NCBI GenBank assembly: GCA_036510975.1
Contig: DATCCY010000125.1
Coordinates: 1 to 64,000 of the forward strand
Source of the DNA: Longivirga sp036510975
GTDB lineage: Bacteria > Actinomycetota > Actinomycetes > S36-B12 > CAIYMF01
Direction of reading: 5' to 3'
DNA: 64,000 bases
Under the pieces are notes generated by a model that made no database searches, was not told the DNA's origin, and saw only the letters and a list, made by a program, of their open reading frames with translations. The position numbers were made by a program, and so were the translations under genes. Shown here in pieces: positions 16,338 to 23,954 of the stretch (position 1 is its first letter; every line of letters starts with the position of its first letter).

Positions 16338-17203
16338 GACGCGCCCCCGAGCACCACGCGGGCGTTGTCGAGCAGGCGCACGGGCCCGACCCGCACGGCC
16401 ACGAGCAGGCGGGCGTCGCCCTCCTCCGGAGGTGCGCCGAGCTCGGGGTCGGTGACGACCGCGTAGTCGGTCACGAGGTCGGGGACGCCGTCGAGGAACG
16501 ACTGCACCGCCGACACGACGCCACGCGCGCTCCCGTGCTCGCGTGCCGTCTCGGCACCGATGACGAGCGCCCGCGGCACGGCGAGGGCGATCCGTCGCTC
16601 GGAGTCGGAGAGGTAGGCGTTGCGGCTCGACAGCGCGAGACCGTCGTCCGCGCGCACGGTCGGCACACCGACGACGTCGACCGGCAGGTCGAGGTCGCGC
16701 GCCATCCGGCGTACCAGGACCAGCTGCTGGTAGTCCTTCTCACCGAACAGGGTGAGGTCCGGCCGGGTGAGCGACAGCATCTTGTGCACGACCGTGAGGA
16801 CACCCCGGAAGTGACCCGGGCGCACGGCCCCCTCGAGCAACGTGCCGAGCGGACCCGGGTCGACGGTGACCGAGGGGGGGCCGTCGCGGTAGACCGTCTC
16901 GACCGAGGGTGCGAACACGAGGTCGGCGCTCTCGCGCGCACACACCTCGACGTCGTCCTCCAGCGACCGGGGATAGCGGTCGAGGTCCTCCCCGGCGGCG
17001 AACTGCGTGGGGTTCACGAAGACGGTCACGGTGACATGACCGTCGATGCCCACCCGCGCGCGCGCCTCCCGCACGAGGTGCGCGTGTCCCGAGTGCAGGG
17101 CGCCCATCGTCATCACCACGGCGCGGCGGGTGCCGGGAGGCACCGAGTCGTAGGCCGACCGCAGCCCGGATCGCGAGGTGACGACCCTCGTCTCCGACGT
17201 CAT
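16334..17203 (-). CDS. panC: pantoate-beta-alanine ligase
   Basis: 289 residues. It condenses pantoate and beta-alanine using ATP to give pantothenate. PanC signatures: MGALHSGHAHLVREA (HIGH-like ATP site), FVNPTQFAAGEDLDRYPR, FGEKDYQQL, and the KMSKS-like ALSSRNAYL. ATG 17203 overlaps the DUF2520 stop (ATGA). Pantothenate made here feeds CoaX at the end of the same operon. panB and panD are not in the window. Confidence 0.95.
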   Translation of the reverse strand: MTSETRVVTSRSGLRSAYDSVPPGTRRAVVMTMGALHSGHAHLVREARARVGIDGHVTVTVFVNPTQFAAGEDLDRYPRSLEDDVEVCARESADLVFAPSVETVYRDGPPSVTVDPGPLGTLLEGAVRPGHFRGVLTVVHKMLSLTRPDLTLFGEKDYQQLVLVRRMARDLDLPVDVVGVPTVRADDGLALSSRNAYLSDSERRIALAVPRALVIGAETAREHGSARGVVSAVQSFLDGVPDLVTDYAVVTDPELGAPPEEGDARLLVAVRVGPVRLLDNARVVLGGAS

Positions 17204-18099
17204 CGGTGCTCCTCCTCGGTGCGGGCGAGTGCGTCGAGCAGCGCCTCGGCCGCGTCGGGCCGCAGCATCCCGGCCGCGAGGGCGCGGTCGGCGGTCACCC
17301 TGGCGAGGGCGACGTAGGCCACCCGCGCCTCGGGCGAGACGTCGCCGAGCTCGCGCACGTGGGCGGCGACCGTCCCGGCGTCGCCGCGCGCCACCGGACC
17401 CGTGAGCGCGGCGTCGCCGTAGCGCAGCGCGTTGTCGAGCGCCGCCGACAGCAGCGGGGCCACGAGCCGGGCCGGATCCTCGACACCGGCCGAGCGGAGC
17501 AGGTCGAGGGTCTGGTTCACCAGCGTCACGAGGTGGTTCGCGCCGTGGGCGAGGGCCGCGTGGTAGAGCACCCGGTTGCCCTCGCTGACCCACACCGGGT
17601 CGCCGCCCATCTCCACGACGAGGGCCTCGGCGACCGGGCGCAGCTGGTCCGGAGCGGTGACGCCGAACGGGCAGCCGGACAGCCGCGCGAGGTCGATCGT
17701 CGTGCCCGTGAAGGTCATCACCGGGTGCAGCGCGAGCGGCAGGGCACCCGCGCGGGTGGCGGCGTCGAGCACGCCGTAGCCGAAGCGGCCGCTCGCGTGC
17801 GCGAGGAACAGCCCCGGATGGACCGCGCCGGTCTCGGCGAGTCCGGCGACGAGCCCGGGCAGGACGTCGTCGGGCACGGTGAGCAGCGCAAGGTCGGCCT
17901 CGGCGAGCACCTGCTCGACCGCGACGAGCGGGACGCCCGGCAGCAGCGCCTCCGCGCGCAGGCGCGAGAGGTCGGACACGGCGTAGGCCGCGACCACGGG
18001 GTGACCGGCGCGGCCGAGCGCGGCGCCGAGCACGGCGCCGGCACGTCCTGTGCCCACGACGCCGACGCGCAGCCGCGGCGGTGCGTCCTGCTCGGTCAC
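17200..18099 (-). CDS. Rossmann-like/DUF2520 protein adjoining panC
   Basis: 299 residues. The N-terminal NAD(P)-binding fold begins LRVGVVGTGRAGAVLGAAL (GxGxxG-type), followed by LLTVPDDVLPGLVAGLA. The C-terminal helical half contains YHAALAHGANHLVTLVNQTL, typical of the DUF2520/6-phosphogluconate-dehydrogenase-like C-domain. The same gene lies upstream of panC in Mycobacterium (Rv3603c) and Streptomyces. The fold resembles ketopantoate reductases, so a redox role in pantoate supply is an attractive guess but unproven. The GTG at 18099 starts the operon, with its predicted promoter at 18161-18156. Confidence 0.85.
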   Translation of the reverse strand: MTEQDAPPRLRVGVVGTGRAGAVLGAALGRAGHPVVAAYAVSDLSRLRAEALLPGVPLVAVEQVLAEADLALLTVPDDVLPGLVAGLAETGAVHPGLFLAHASGRFGYGVLDAATRAGALPLALHPVMTFTGTTIDLARLSGCPFGVTAPDQLRPVAEALVVEMGGDPVWVSEGNRVLYHAALAHGANHLVTLVNQTLDLLRSAGVEDPARLVAPLLSAALDNALRYGDAALTGPVARGDAGTVAAHVRELGDVSPEARVAYVALARVTADRALAAGMLRPDAAEALLDALARTEEEHR

Positions 18100-18152
18100 G
18101 GGCGGCCTTCCGTCTCGTTCCGGTCCTGGGGTGTGGGTACCGGACGTGCGCG

Positions 18153-18177
18153 GCAAGCCTAGCCACGCGGCTAGCGT
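18153..18177. promoter_or_regulatory. divergent -10 elements for the pan/nad operon and the MidA-like gene
   Basis: Leftward: GGCTAGGCTTGC (18164-18153, hexamer TAGGCT) about 57 bases before the DUF2520 start. Rightward: TAGCGT (18172-18177), 6 bases before GTG 18184, a leaderless arrangement. Confidence 0.5.
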
Positions 18178-18183
18178 GCCCGT

Positions 18184-19242
18184 GTGGCAACCGCTCCCGA
18201 GCACCCTGGAGGGCCGATGCCGTGGTCGGTCGCCTGGGAGCGCGCGGCGTTCGGGCCGGGCGGGTTCTACTCCGACGGCCCTGGGGCACGGCTGTGGCCG
18301 GCGCGGTTCTTCCGCACGTCGGTGCACGTGGGTGCGGTGTTCCACGCCGCGATCGCCGCCCTGCTTCTCGAGGTCGACACGCGTCTCGGCCGTCCCGAGC
18401 GGCTCGACGTCGTCGACGTCGGCGCCGGCCGCGGTGAGCTGCTTCCCGGACTGCTCGACGCGCTGCCCGACGACGTCGCGCGGCGCGTCCGGGGCGTCGC
18501 CGTCGACGTGCACCCTCCACCGGACGATCTCGACCCCCGCGTCACCTGGATCGTCGGGACGGCGCCGGACGCCGTGCCCCGCGGTGTGCGCGGGCTGGTC
18601 GTCGCCAACGAGTGGCTCGACGACGTGCCGCTCGACGTCGTCGAGGTCGACGACGAGCACGTGCTGCGCCTGGTGCTCGTCGACACCGACGGCGACGAGT
18701 GCCTGGGTCCGTCCCTGCACGACGCGCAGGCGTGGGCCGCGTGGGGTCTCGACGCGGCCCGCGCCCACGAGTGGCTCGCGCGCTGGTGGCCGCTGGGCGA
18801 GGGCCCCGAGGCGCGTCCGGGTGCCCGGGCCGAGATCGGGACCACGCGCGACGACGCCTGGCGGGCGGTGGTCGACCGGCTCGAGGCCGGCACCGCTCTC
18901 GCGATCGACTACGGCCACCATCGTGGCCCCGGCCGTCGCGCGACCCTGACCGGCTACCGCCTCGCCGGACGCGTCGTGCCGGCCGTGCCGGACGGCAGCG
19001 TCAACCTCACCGCGCACGTCGCCGTGGACTCCGTCGCCGAGGCCGTGGGTGCGCGCAAGGGGATACGCCGTCAGCGCGAGTCTCTCGTCGGCCTCGGCGT
19101 CAGCGCGGCGCTGCCCGCGTCCACGCTCGCCGCGCACGACCCGTGGGAGTACGCCGATGCGCTCGTCGCGGCGTCGGACGCCGCGGAGCTGCTCGACCCG
19201 TCAGGACTCGGGGCCTTCACCTGGGTGCGGCTCGACAGGTGA
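18184..19242 (+). CDS. MidA/NDUFAF7-family SAM-dependent methyltransferase
   Basis: 352 residues. The DUF185/COG1565 pattern is clear: WERAAFGPGGFYSDG near the start, the SAM loop VVDVGAGRGELLPGLLDALP, VVANEWLDDVPLDVVE, ALAIDYGHHRG and GSVNLTAHVAVDSVAEA. In mitochondria NDUFAF7 methylates the NDUFS2 (NuoD) subunit of complex I on arginine. It is therefore notable that a NuoD-like gene lies 2 kb away (21282). The GTG at 18184 is chosen for its leaderless promoter spacing; ATG 18217 is the alternative. The 3' end overlaps the converging bPH2 gene by 42 bases. Confidence 0.83.
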   Translation: MATAPEHPGGPMPWSVAWERAAFGPGGFYSDGPGARLWPARFFRTSVHVGAVFHAAIAALLLEVDTRLGRPERLDVVDVGAGRGELLPGLLDALPDDVARRVRGVAVDVHPPPDDLDPRVTWIVGTAPDAVPRGVRGLVVANEWLDDVPLDVVEVDDEHVLRLVLVDTDGDECLGPSLHDAQAWAAWGLDAARAHEWLARWWPLGEGPEARPGARAEIGTTRDDAWRAVVDRLEAGTALAIDYGHHRGPGRRATLTGYRLAGRVVPAVPDGSVNLTAHVAVDSVAEAVGARKGIRRQRESLVGLGVSAALPASTLAAHDPWEYADALVAASDAAELLDPSGLGAFTWVRLDR

Positions 19243-20733
19243 CGGCAGGGAGCCGAGGTCGGCGACCTCGATGACGTCCGGGCCGAGGATCGATGCACCG
19301 GTGCCGGCCGGTGACGAGACGCCGGGGCCCGGAGCCGACCCGGCGAGGTGCTGCTGCGCCACCCAGCGCAGCGAGCGGTCGCCGGCCCGCGCGTGCGCGG
19401 CACGATCGGCCTGCTCCTGCGCGAGCCGACGAGCCTCCGCATCATCGCGGTGCAGTCCGATGATCTTCACCGCGCCGGGCGTGGAGTCGACGTGCATCGA
19501 GGCCAGGCCCAGGCTGCGCTGCCAGATCCCCTGCGTGACGCGCACGGACTGCGTTCGCGCGTGCGGCACGACGTCCCAGCGCTCCACGATGCGACCGCTG
19601 CGGGTGATGAACACCTGGTCGTCCCAGCCCACCGCGAGCTGCCGCCACTGGATCCAGGCCCGTCGCCGCGAACGCTCGGGTGCCGCGATCGTCGGGATCG
19701 CCTGGAGGTCGACGCCCGGCAGCACGCGCGCGACGACCGCGAGCGCCACCGGCCACGGCGCCACGGGCAGCAGCACGTTCTCGGTGTAGCTCTCGTTCCC
19801 GCTGCCCTGGGCGGAGGCCGACGTTCCGGCGACGTTGAGCCGCACGCGCACCCAGCCGCGCCTGCGCCACAGGAACGGCTGGACGAACCCGACCGCCTGC
19901 ACACGACCGGGCGGCACCGTCTGGCGCGTCTTCTGCAGCAGCCCGTGGCGCAGGCGCACCCCGTCGGGCGACTCCGCGACGGTGAAGTCGTAGTAGCGGG
20001 AGAACTGGGTGAATACCTGGAAGACAGGGATGCCGCCGACGAGCAGGAAGCCGATGCCGGCGACGCCGTTCGTCAGGAGGGTGGTGACGAGGAGCAGCAC
20101 CGACGCGCCGAGCAGGAGCCAGGTCTCGGCGCGGAGCAGCAGCGAGACGACCAGGTCGCCCGCGGGGACCCGCACCAGGACGTTCTCCGGTGCTTCGGCG
20201 ACGTCGTGGCGCACGCCCGCCGAGCGGGCGATGATCTCGTTGCGCAGCGCGTTGGCCTCGGCGAGGGTGAGGAACTGAAGGTTGATCTTCGAGTCGCCCG
20301 CGCCGGCCACCTCGACCCGCACCTCGGCCATGCCTGCGACGCGCGCGATCAGCGGCTGCAGGACGTCGACCGACTGCAGGCGTGAGAGCTGCAGCCGTCG
20401 CTCGTTGCGCGACAGCACGCCCGAGTCGACCCGCAGGTCGCCGTCGTCGTCGAACCAGAAGGTCAGGCGGGTCCAGGCGAGGTAGGCGACGCCCGTGCCG
20501 ACCAGCGTCACGAGCACGAGCGCGGCGAGGCCGACGAGGATGGCGCCCTGCCCGATCTGGACGTCGAACTGCGCGGCGAGGGTGACGCCCGCGATGATGC
20601 CGCCCGGCCACCAGCGCACACCCTGGACGACCGGCGTCCAGGGGTGCACGCGCCGCCGACCGTGCTCGTCGGGCGCCGACCGTCCCGGCTTGACCACCTC
20701 GAAGGCGAGGGGGTCCTGCTCCTGGCCGCTCAC
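19201..20733 (-). CDS. YdbT-like protein with several bPH2 (DUF304) domains
   Basis: 510 residues. After an N-terminal linker there are two membrane spans (about 45-95), then a bacterial PH-like repeat (DLRVDSGVLSRNERRLQLSR), two more spans, and two further PH-like repeats (GVRLRHGLLQKTRQTVPPGR and QVFITRSGRIVERWDVVP). This is the YdbT/DUF304 layout. In Bacillus the ydbST pair has been linked to resistance to antimicrobial peptides; the role here is unknown. The GTG at 20733 overlaps the stop of the smaller bPH2 gene by 4 bases, so the two are translationally coupled. Confidence 0.8.
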   Translation of the reverse strand: MSGQEQDPLAFEVVKPGRSAPDEHGRRRVHPWTPVVQGVRWWPGGIIAGVTLAAQFDVQIGQGAILVGLAALVLVTLVGTGVAYLAWTRLTFWFDDDGDLRVDSGVLSRNERRLQLSRLQSVDVLQPLIARVAGMAEVRVEVAGAGDSKINLQFLTLAEANALRNEIIARSAGVRHDVAEAPENVLVRVPAGDLVVSLLLRAETWLLLGASVLLLVTTLLTNGVAGIGFLLVGGIPVFQVFTQFSRYYDFTVAESPDGVRLRHGLLQKTRQTVPPGRVQAVGFVQPFLWRRRGWVRVRLNVAGTSASAQGSGNESYTENVLLPVAPWPVALAVVARVLPGVDLQAIPTIAAPERSRRRAWIQWRQLAVGWDDQVFITRSGRIVERWDVVPHARTQSVRVTQGIWQRSLGLASMHVDSTPGAVKIIGLHRDDAEARRLAQEQADRAAHARAGDRSLRWVAQQHLAGSAPGPGVSSPAGTGASILGPDVIEVADLGSLPSPVEPHPGEGPES

Positions 20734-21242
20734 AGCCCCGCCGACCTCTGCTCCCCGCGTCGCGCGAGCCGGTCTCGGAGGTCGGCCGCGATCGCGGGCG
20801 TGAGACCCGGGATCGAGGCATCGGTGGTCGCCGCTGCGGTGTGCAGCTGCACGGTCGTGATGCCGAGCCAGCGGTGGATCGGTCCGGCCTGGACGTCCAC
20901 GAGCTGCATGCGCCCGTAGGGCACGATGACCAGGCGGCGGAACATGATGCCGCTGGTGACGAGGAGGTCGTCGTCGCGCTCGGCGTAGCCCCACGAGCGG
21001 GTCCGCCGACCGACGAGCCACCAGATCCAGCAGACCACGACCAGCCAGACCACGCCGGCGACCATCGAGACGACGTCGGGGTAGTCCGGGATGAACGTGA
21101 GCCCCACGATCACGACGAGCACCAGCAGCGCGACGGCCGCGAGCGAGATGCGGTAGGCGGTCGCGAGCTTGGGCGAGACGCGGATCCAGCTCGCGCCCGG
21201 CGGGGCGAAGGCGTCCTCGATGGGGCGTGTCTGGTCGGCCAC
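20730..21242 (-). CDS. YdbS-like small bPH2 (DUF304) membrane protein
   Basis: 170 residues with two adjacent membrane spans (about 38-58 and 62-83) followed by one bacterial PH domain (GYAERDDDLLVTSGIMFRRL then VIVPYGRMQLVDVQAGP). The motif R-x-x-x-VPYGRMQLVDV is characteristic of DUF304. It forms a pair with the larger YdbT-like protein downstream. The GTG at 21242 is chosen because TAGGGT lies 7 bases upstream on the reverse strand and there is no Shine-Dalgarno. Confidence 0.8.
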   Translation of the reverse strand: MADQTRPIEDAFAPPGASWIRVSPKLATAYRISLAAVALLVLVVIVGLTFIPDYPDVVSMVAGVVWLVVVCWIWWLVGRRTRSWGYAERDDDLLVTSGIMFRRLVIVPYGRMQLVDVQAGPIHRWLGITTVQLHTAAATTDASIPGLTPAIAADLRDRLARRGEQRSAGL

Positions 21243-21281
21243 GGCTCCGACCCTAGCCGTGAGGTCTGCGACGATGCGGTC
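21243..21281. promoter_or_regulatory. 39-bp divergent leaderless promoter pair (bPH2 operon / nuoD-like)
   Basis: Start codons at 21242 (left) and 21282 (right) are separated by only 39 bases. TAGGGT (21255-21250, reverse) and GACGAT (21270-21275, forward) are placed 7 and 6 bases from them. Each promoter's -35 zone must fall on the other's -10 zone. Confidence 0.45.
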
Positions 21282-22469
21282 ATGTCCGGACCCGGCGGTG
21301 CCGCTCCCCTTCGGGAGATCACCCTGGGCGTCGGATCCGTCGCTCGCGGTGTCGTCGATCGCGACGGCACACCCGACGTCGCGGTCGACCTGGGTCCGCA
21401 GCACCCGTCGGCGCACGGACTGCTCCGCCTGCGCCTCGTGCTGGACGGCGATCGCATCGTGGCCGCCGAGGCGGTGGTGGGGGCGATGCACCGCGGTGCG
21501 GAGAAGCTGTTCGAGGTGCGCGACTACCGGCAGGCGATGGTGCTCGCGAACCGGCACGACTGGCTGTCGGCGTTCAGCAACGAGCTCGGCGTGGCGCTCG
21601 CCGTCGAGCGGATGCTCGGCCTCGACGTGCCCGTGCGTGCGACGTACGCCCGGACCCTGCTCGCCGAGCTGAACCGGGTGCTCAGCCACCTCGCGTTCCT
21701 CGGGTCCTTCCCCCTCGAGGGCGGACCCGTCGGCTACTACGCGTTCGACGAGCGCGAGGCCGTGCAGCGCGTCATGGAGGAGATGTGCGGGGGTCGCATG
21801 CACTACATGGCCGTGCAGGTCGGCGGCCTCAAGCAGGACCTGCCCGAGGGCTGGCTCGCCCGGGTGGTCGACGCCGTCGCCGTCGTACGCCGCGGGCTCG
21901 CGCCCTTCGAGGAGCTGCTGCGCGACGACAGCTTCCGGTCCGCCACGCGCGGCGTCGGCGTCCTGACGCGGGACACGGCGCTCGCGCACGGCGTCTCGGG
22001 TCCGGTGGGTCGCGCCAGCGGTCTCGACGCCGACCTGCGGCGTGACGAGCCCTACCTCGCCTACGCCGAGCTCGCGGGCACCGGGGTCCTGCGCGTGGTG
22101 ACGCGCGGCGAGGGCGACGTGCTGGCACGGCTCGAGGTCCTGCTCGAGCAGGTGCACGTGTCGCTCGACCTCGTCGCTGCGTGCGTCTCGCTCCTTGTCG
22201 AGGTCGCGCCAGGACCGATCAGCGTGCGGCTGCCGAAGGTGCTGCGCGCACCCGAGGGGCACACGTACTGCTGGACCGAGGGACCGCTCGGCCTGTCCGG
22301 CTACCTGCTCGTCTCGCGCGGCGAGAAGACGCCGTGGCGGCTGAAGATGCGCACGCCCTCGTTCGCGCACGTGGCCGCGCTCGGCGAGGTCCTGCCCGGC
22401 CAGCGCCTCGGTGACGTCGTCGCGATCCTCGCGTCGATGTTCTACGTCGTAGGAGATGTGGACCGATGA
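21282..22469 (+). CDS. orphan NuoD-like (49-kDa) NADH dehydrogenase subunit paralogue
   Basis: 395 residues. It matches the complex I 49-kDa/NuoD family: LGPQHPSAHGLLR (H41 and H45 correspond to the quinone-site His loop), GAMHRGAEKLFEVRDYRQA, MVLANRHDWLSAFSNELG, RLKMRTPSFAHVAALGEVLPG and a C-terminal VVGDVDR where NuoD usually ends GEVDR. No nuoC, nuoE-N or hydrogenase genes flank it. It is probably a second copy, separate from the main nuo operon, with unknown partners. The stop overlaps the next gene's ATG (ATGA). A MidA-like methyltransferase is nearby. Confidence 0.82.
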   Translation: MSGPGGAAPLREITLGVGSVARGVVDRDGTPDVAVDLGPQHPSAHGLLRLRLVLDGDRIVAAEAVVGAMHRGAEKLFEVRDYRQAMVLANRHDWLSAFSNELGVALAVERMLGLDVPVRATYARTLLAELNRVLSHLAFLGSFPLEGGPVGYYAFDEREAVQRVMEEMCGGRMHYMAVQVGGLKQDLPEGWLARVVDAVAVVRRGLAPFEELLRDDSFRSATRGVGVLTRDTALAHGVSGPVGRASGLDADLRRDEPYLAYAELAGTGVLRVVTRGEGDVLARLEVLLEQVHVSLDLVAACVSLLVEVAPGPISVRLPKVLRAPEGHTYCWTEGPLGLSGYLLVSRGEKTPWRLKMRTPSFAHVAALGEVLPGQRLGDVVAILASMFYVVGDVDR

Positions 22470-22942
22470 CCGACGATCCGCGCCCCGTCGTGACTCTGCG
22501 CCCGGTCACCGACCAGAACCGCGCCGAGGTCGAGGCGCTGGAGGTGACGGCCACGCAGTCCGAGTACGTGACGGGTGTCGCCGACTCCCTGGTGGAGGCG
22601 GCCGTGGAGCCGGACGCACGGCCGTGGCTCCGGGCGGTCTACGCCGACGACGAGCCAGTCGGCTTCCTGATGCTGAGCGACGCCATCACGGTGGAGAACC
22701 CCGACTACCTCGGGCCGTCCTACCTGTGGCGCCTCATCGTCGACCACCGCCACCAGCGGCGGGGCTACGGGAGCGCCGCGCTGCGCCTGGCGATCGAGCA
22801 TCTCCGGACACGGCCCGACGCGCACGTGCTCCTGGCCTCGGTCGCCGCCGGTCCGGACACACCGCTCGGCTTCTGCCTCGGCTTCACCCCGCGAGGCGAC
22901 GTGCACCAGCGCGAGCTGGTCCTGGAGCTCCGCATCGCCTGA
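22466..22942 (+). CDS. GNAT-family N-acetyltransferase
   Basis: 158 residues. The acetyl-CoA-binding motif A is YLWRLIVDHRHQRRGYGSAA (about residues 90-109), followed by a helix and a beta strand as expected for GNAT. An N-terminal TLRPVTDQNRAEVEALEV is also typical. Substrate unknown; small-molecule or antibiotic acetylation cannot be distinguished. It is translationally coupled to the nuoD-like gene by a 4-base overlap. Confidence 0.8.
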   Translation: MTDDPRPVVTLRPVTDQNRAEVEALEVTATQSEYVTGVADSLVEAAVEPDARPWLRAVYADDEPVGFLMLSDAITVENPDYLGPSYLWRLIVDHRHQRRGYGSAALRLAIEHLRTRPDAHVLLASVAAGPDTPLGFCLGFTPRGDVHQRELVLELRIA

Positions 22943-22995
22943 CGCGTCGACGGATGCGCCGGCGAGGCACGCGGATCGCGGGCTAGCCTCCCGCC

Positions 22996-23286
22996 ATGGC
23001 GCTGCGGAGGATCGACTCGATCGACGAGCTGCACACGTACCTCGCCGTCGCGATGCAGCTCGACGACTACGCCGTCGGCACCCCCGTGCGCGCGCTGGTC
23101 GACGAGTTCGCCGGTACGTACGCCGGCTTCCTGCGCACCCTGACCGACGCGTACTCGGGGACCCCGAAGCTGCTCGACCGTGCCTTCGCCACGATGTTCG
23201 ACCTGCGCGACCTGTTCCAGCGCATCGTCGAGCAGCCCCACCCGACCCTCGCCGGACAGCACGCCGCACCGGTGTTCGGCTCGTAG
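22996..23286 (+). CDS. small hypothetical protein
   Basis: 96 residues, mainly helical, with no signal peptide or membrane span (MALRRIDSIDELHTYLAVAM, LVDEFAGTYAGFLRTLTDAY). No family recognised. The start is supported by TAGCCT at 22984-22989 placed 6 bases before the ATG, an apparent leaderless promoter. It lies between a GNAT and a Nudix gene on the same strand but with its own promoter. Confidence 0.6.
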   Translation: MALRRIDSIDELHTYLAVAMQLDDYAVGTPVRALVDEFAGTYAGFLRTLTDAYSGTPKLLDRAFATMFDLRDLFQRIVEQPHPTLAGQHAAPVFGS

Positions 23287-23325
23287 CCGCCGCAGGTCGT
23301 GCGTCCGGTCGGTCAGGATGGGGGC

Positions 23326-23853
23326 GTGGAGCTGGTCAGCAGCCGCGAGGTCTACCGCAACGCCTGGATGAGCGTGCGCGAGGACGTGGTCCGGATGCCT
23401 GACGGGTCCGAGAGCGTCTACGGCGTCGTCGACAAGGCGGACTTCGCGGTCGTGATCCCCCGCGGGGACGGCGGCTTCTGGATGGTCGAGCAGTTCCGCT
23501 ACCCGGTACGACGGCGCTCGTGGGAGTTCCCCATGGGTGGCTGGCCGACAGGCCGCAGCGGCAGTCCGCTCGAGCTCGCCCGCCTCGAGCTGGCCGAGGA
23601 GACCGGCCTCGGTGGAGGCACGTGGCGCCACCTCGGCCGGCTCGAGCAGGCCAACGGCTACTCCTCCCAGGGCTTCCATGTCTTCCTCGCCACTGACCTG
23701 ACCCCCGGCGCGCCGCAGCGCGAGGCGACGGAGCAGGACATGGTCCACAGCTTCGTCACCGACGCCGAGCTCCTCGAGATGGTCCGCTCCGGAGCGGTCG
23801 CAGACGCGACGTCGCTCGCGGCCCTGAGCCTGCTGCGCCTCGAGCAGACCTGA
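23326..23853 (+). CDS. Nudix hydrolase, ADP-ribose pyrophosphatase-like
   Basis: 175 residues. The layout is that of ADP-ribose/sugar-nucleotide Nudix enzymes: VDKADFAVVIPRG, VEQFRYPVRRRSWEFPMGG, then a degenerate Nudix box ending LELAEETGL. The final EE pair that binds metal is kept, but the box Arg (REL position) is Leu and the first box Glu is Gly, with two extra residues in the loop. Activity is plausible but the substrate cannot be assigned. The GTG at 23326 is chosen because CAGGAT (23314-23319) lies exactly 6 bases upstream. Confidence 0.75.
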   Translation: MELVSSREVYRNAWMSVREDVVRMPDGSESVYGVVDKADFAVVIPRGDGGFWMVEQFRYPVRRRSWEFPMGGWPTGRSGSPLELARLELAEETGLGGGTWRHLGRLEQANGYSSQGFHVFLATDLTPGAPQREATEQDMVHSFVTDAELLEMVRSGAVADATSLAALSLLRLEQT

Positions 23854-23954
23854 GCCCTTCTGTCGGACATCCGACAGGACGACTGCACGGGCGTTCGCCG
23901 GTCGCTAGCGTGAACGCCTCGCGGCTGTGGGGGTCGCGCGCAGGAGGGGAGTCC

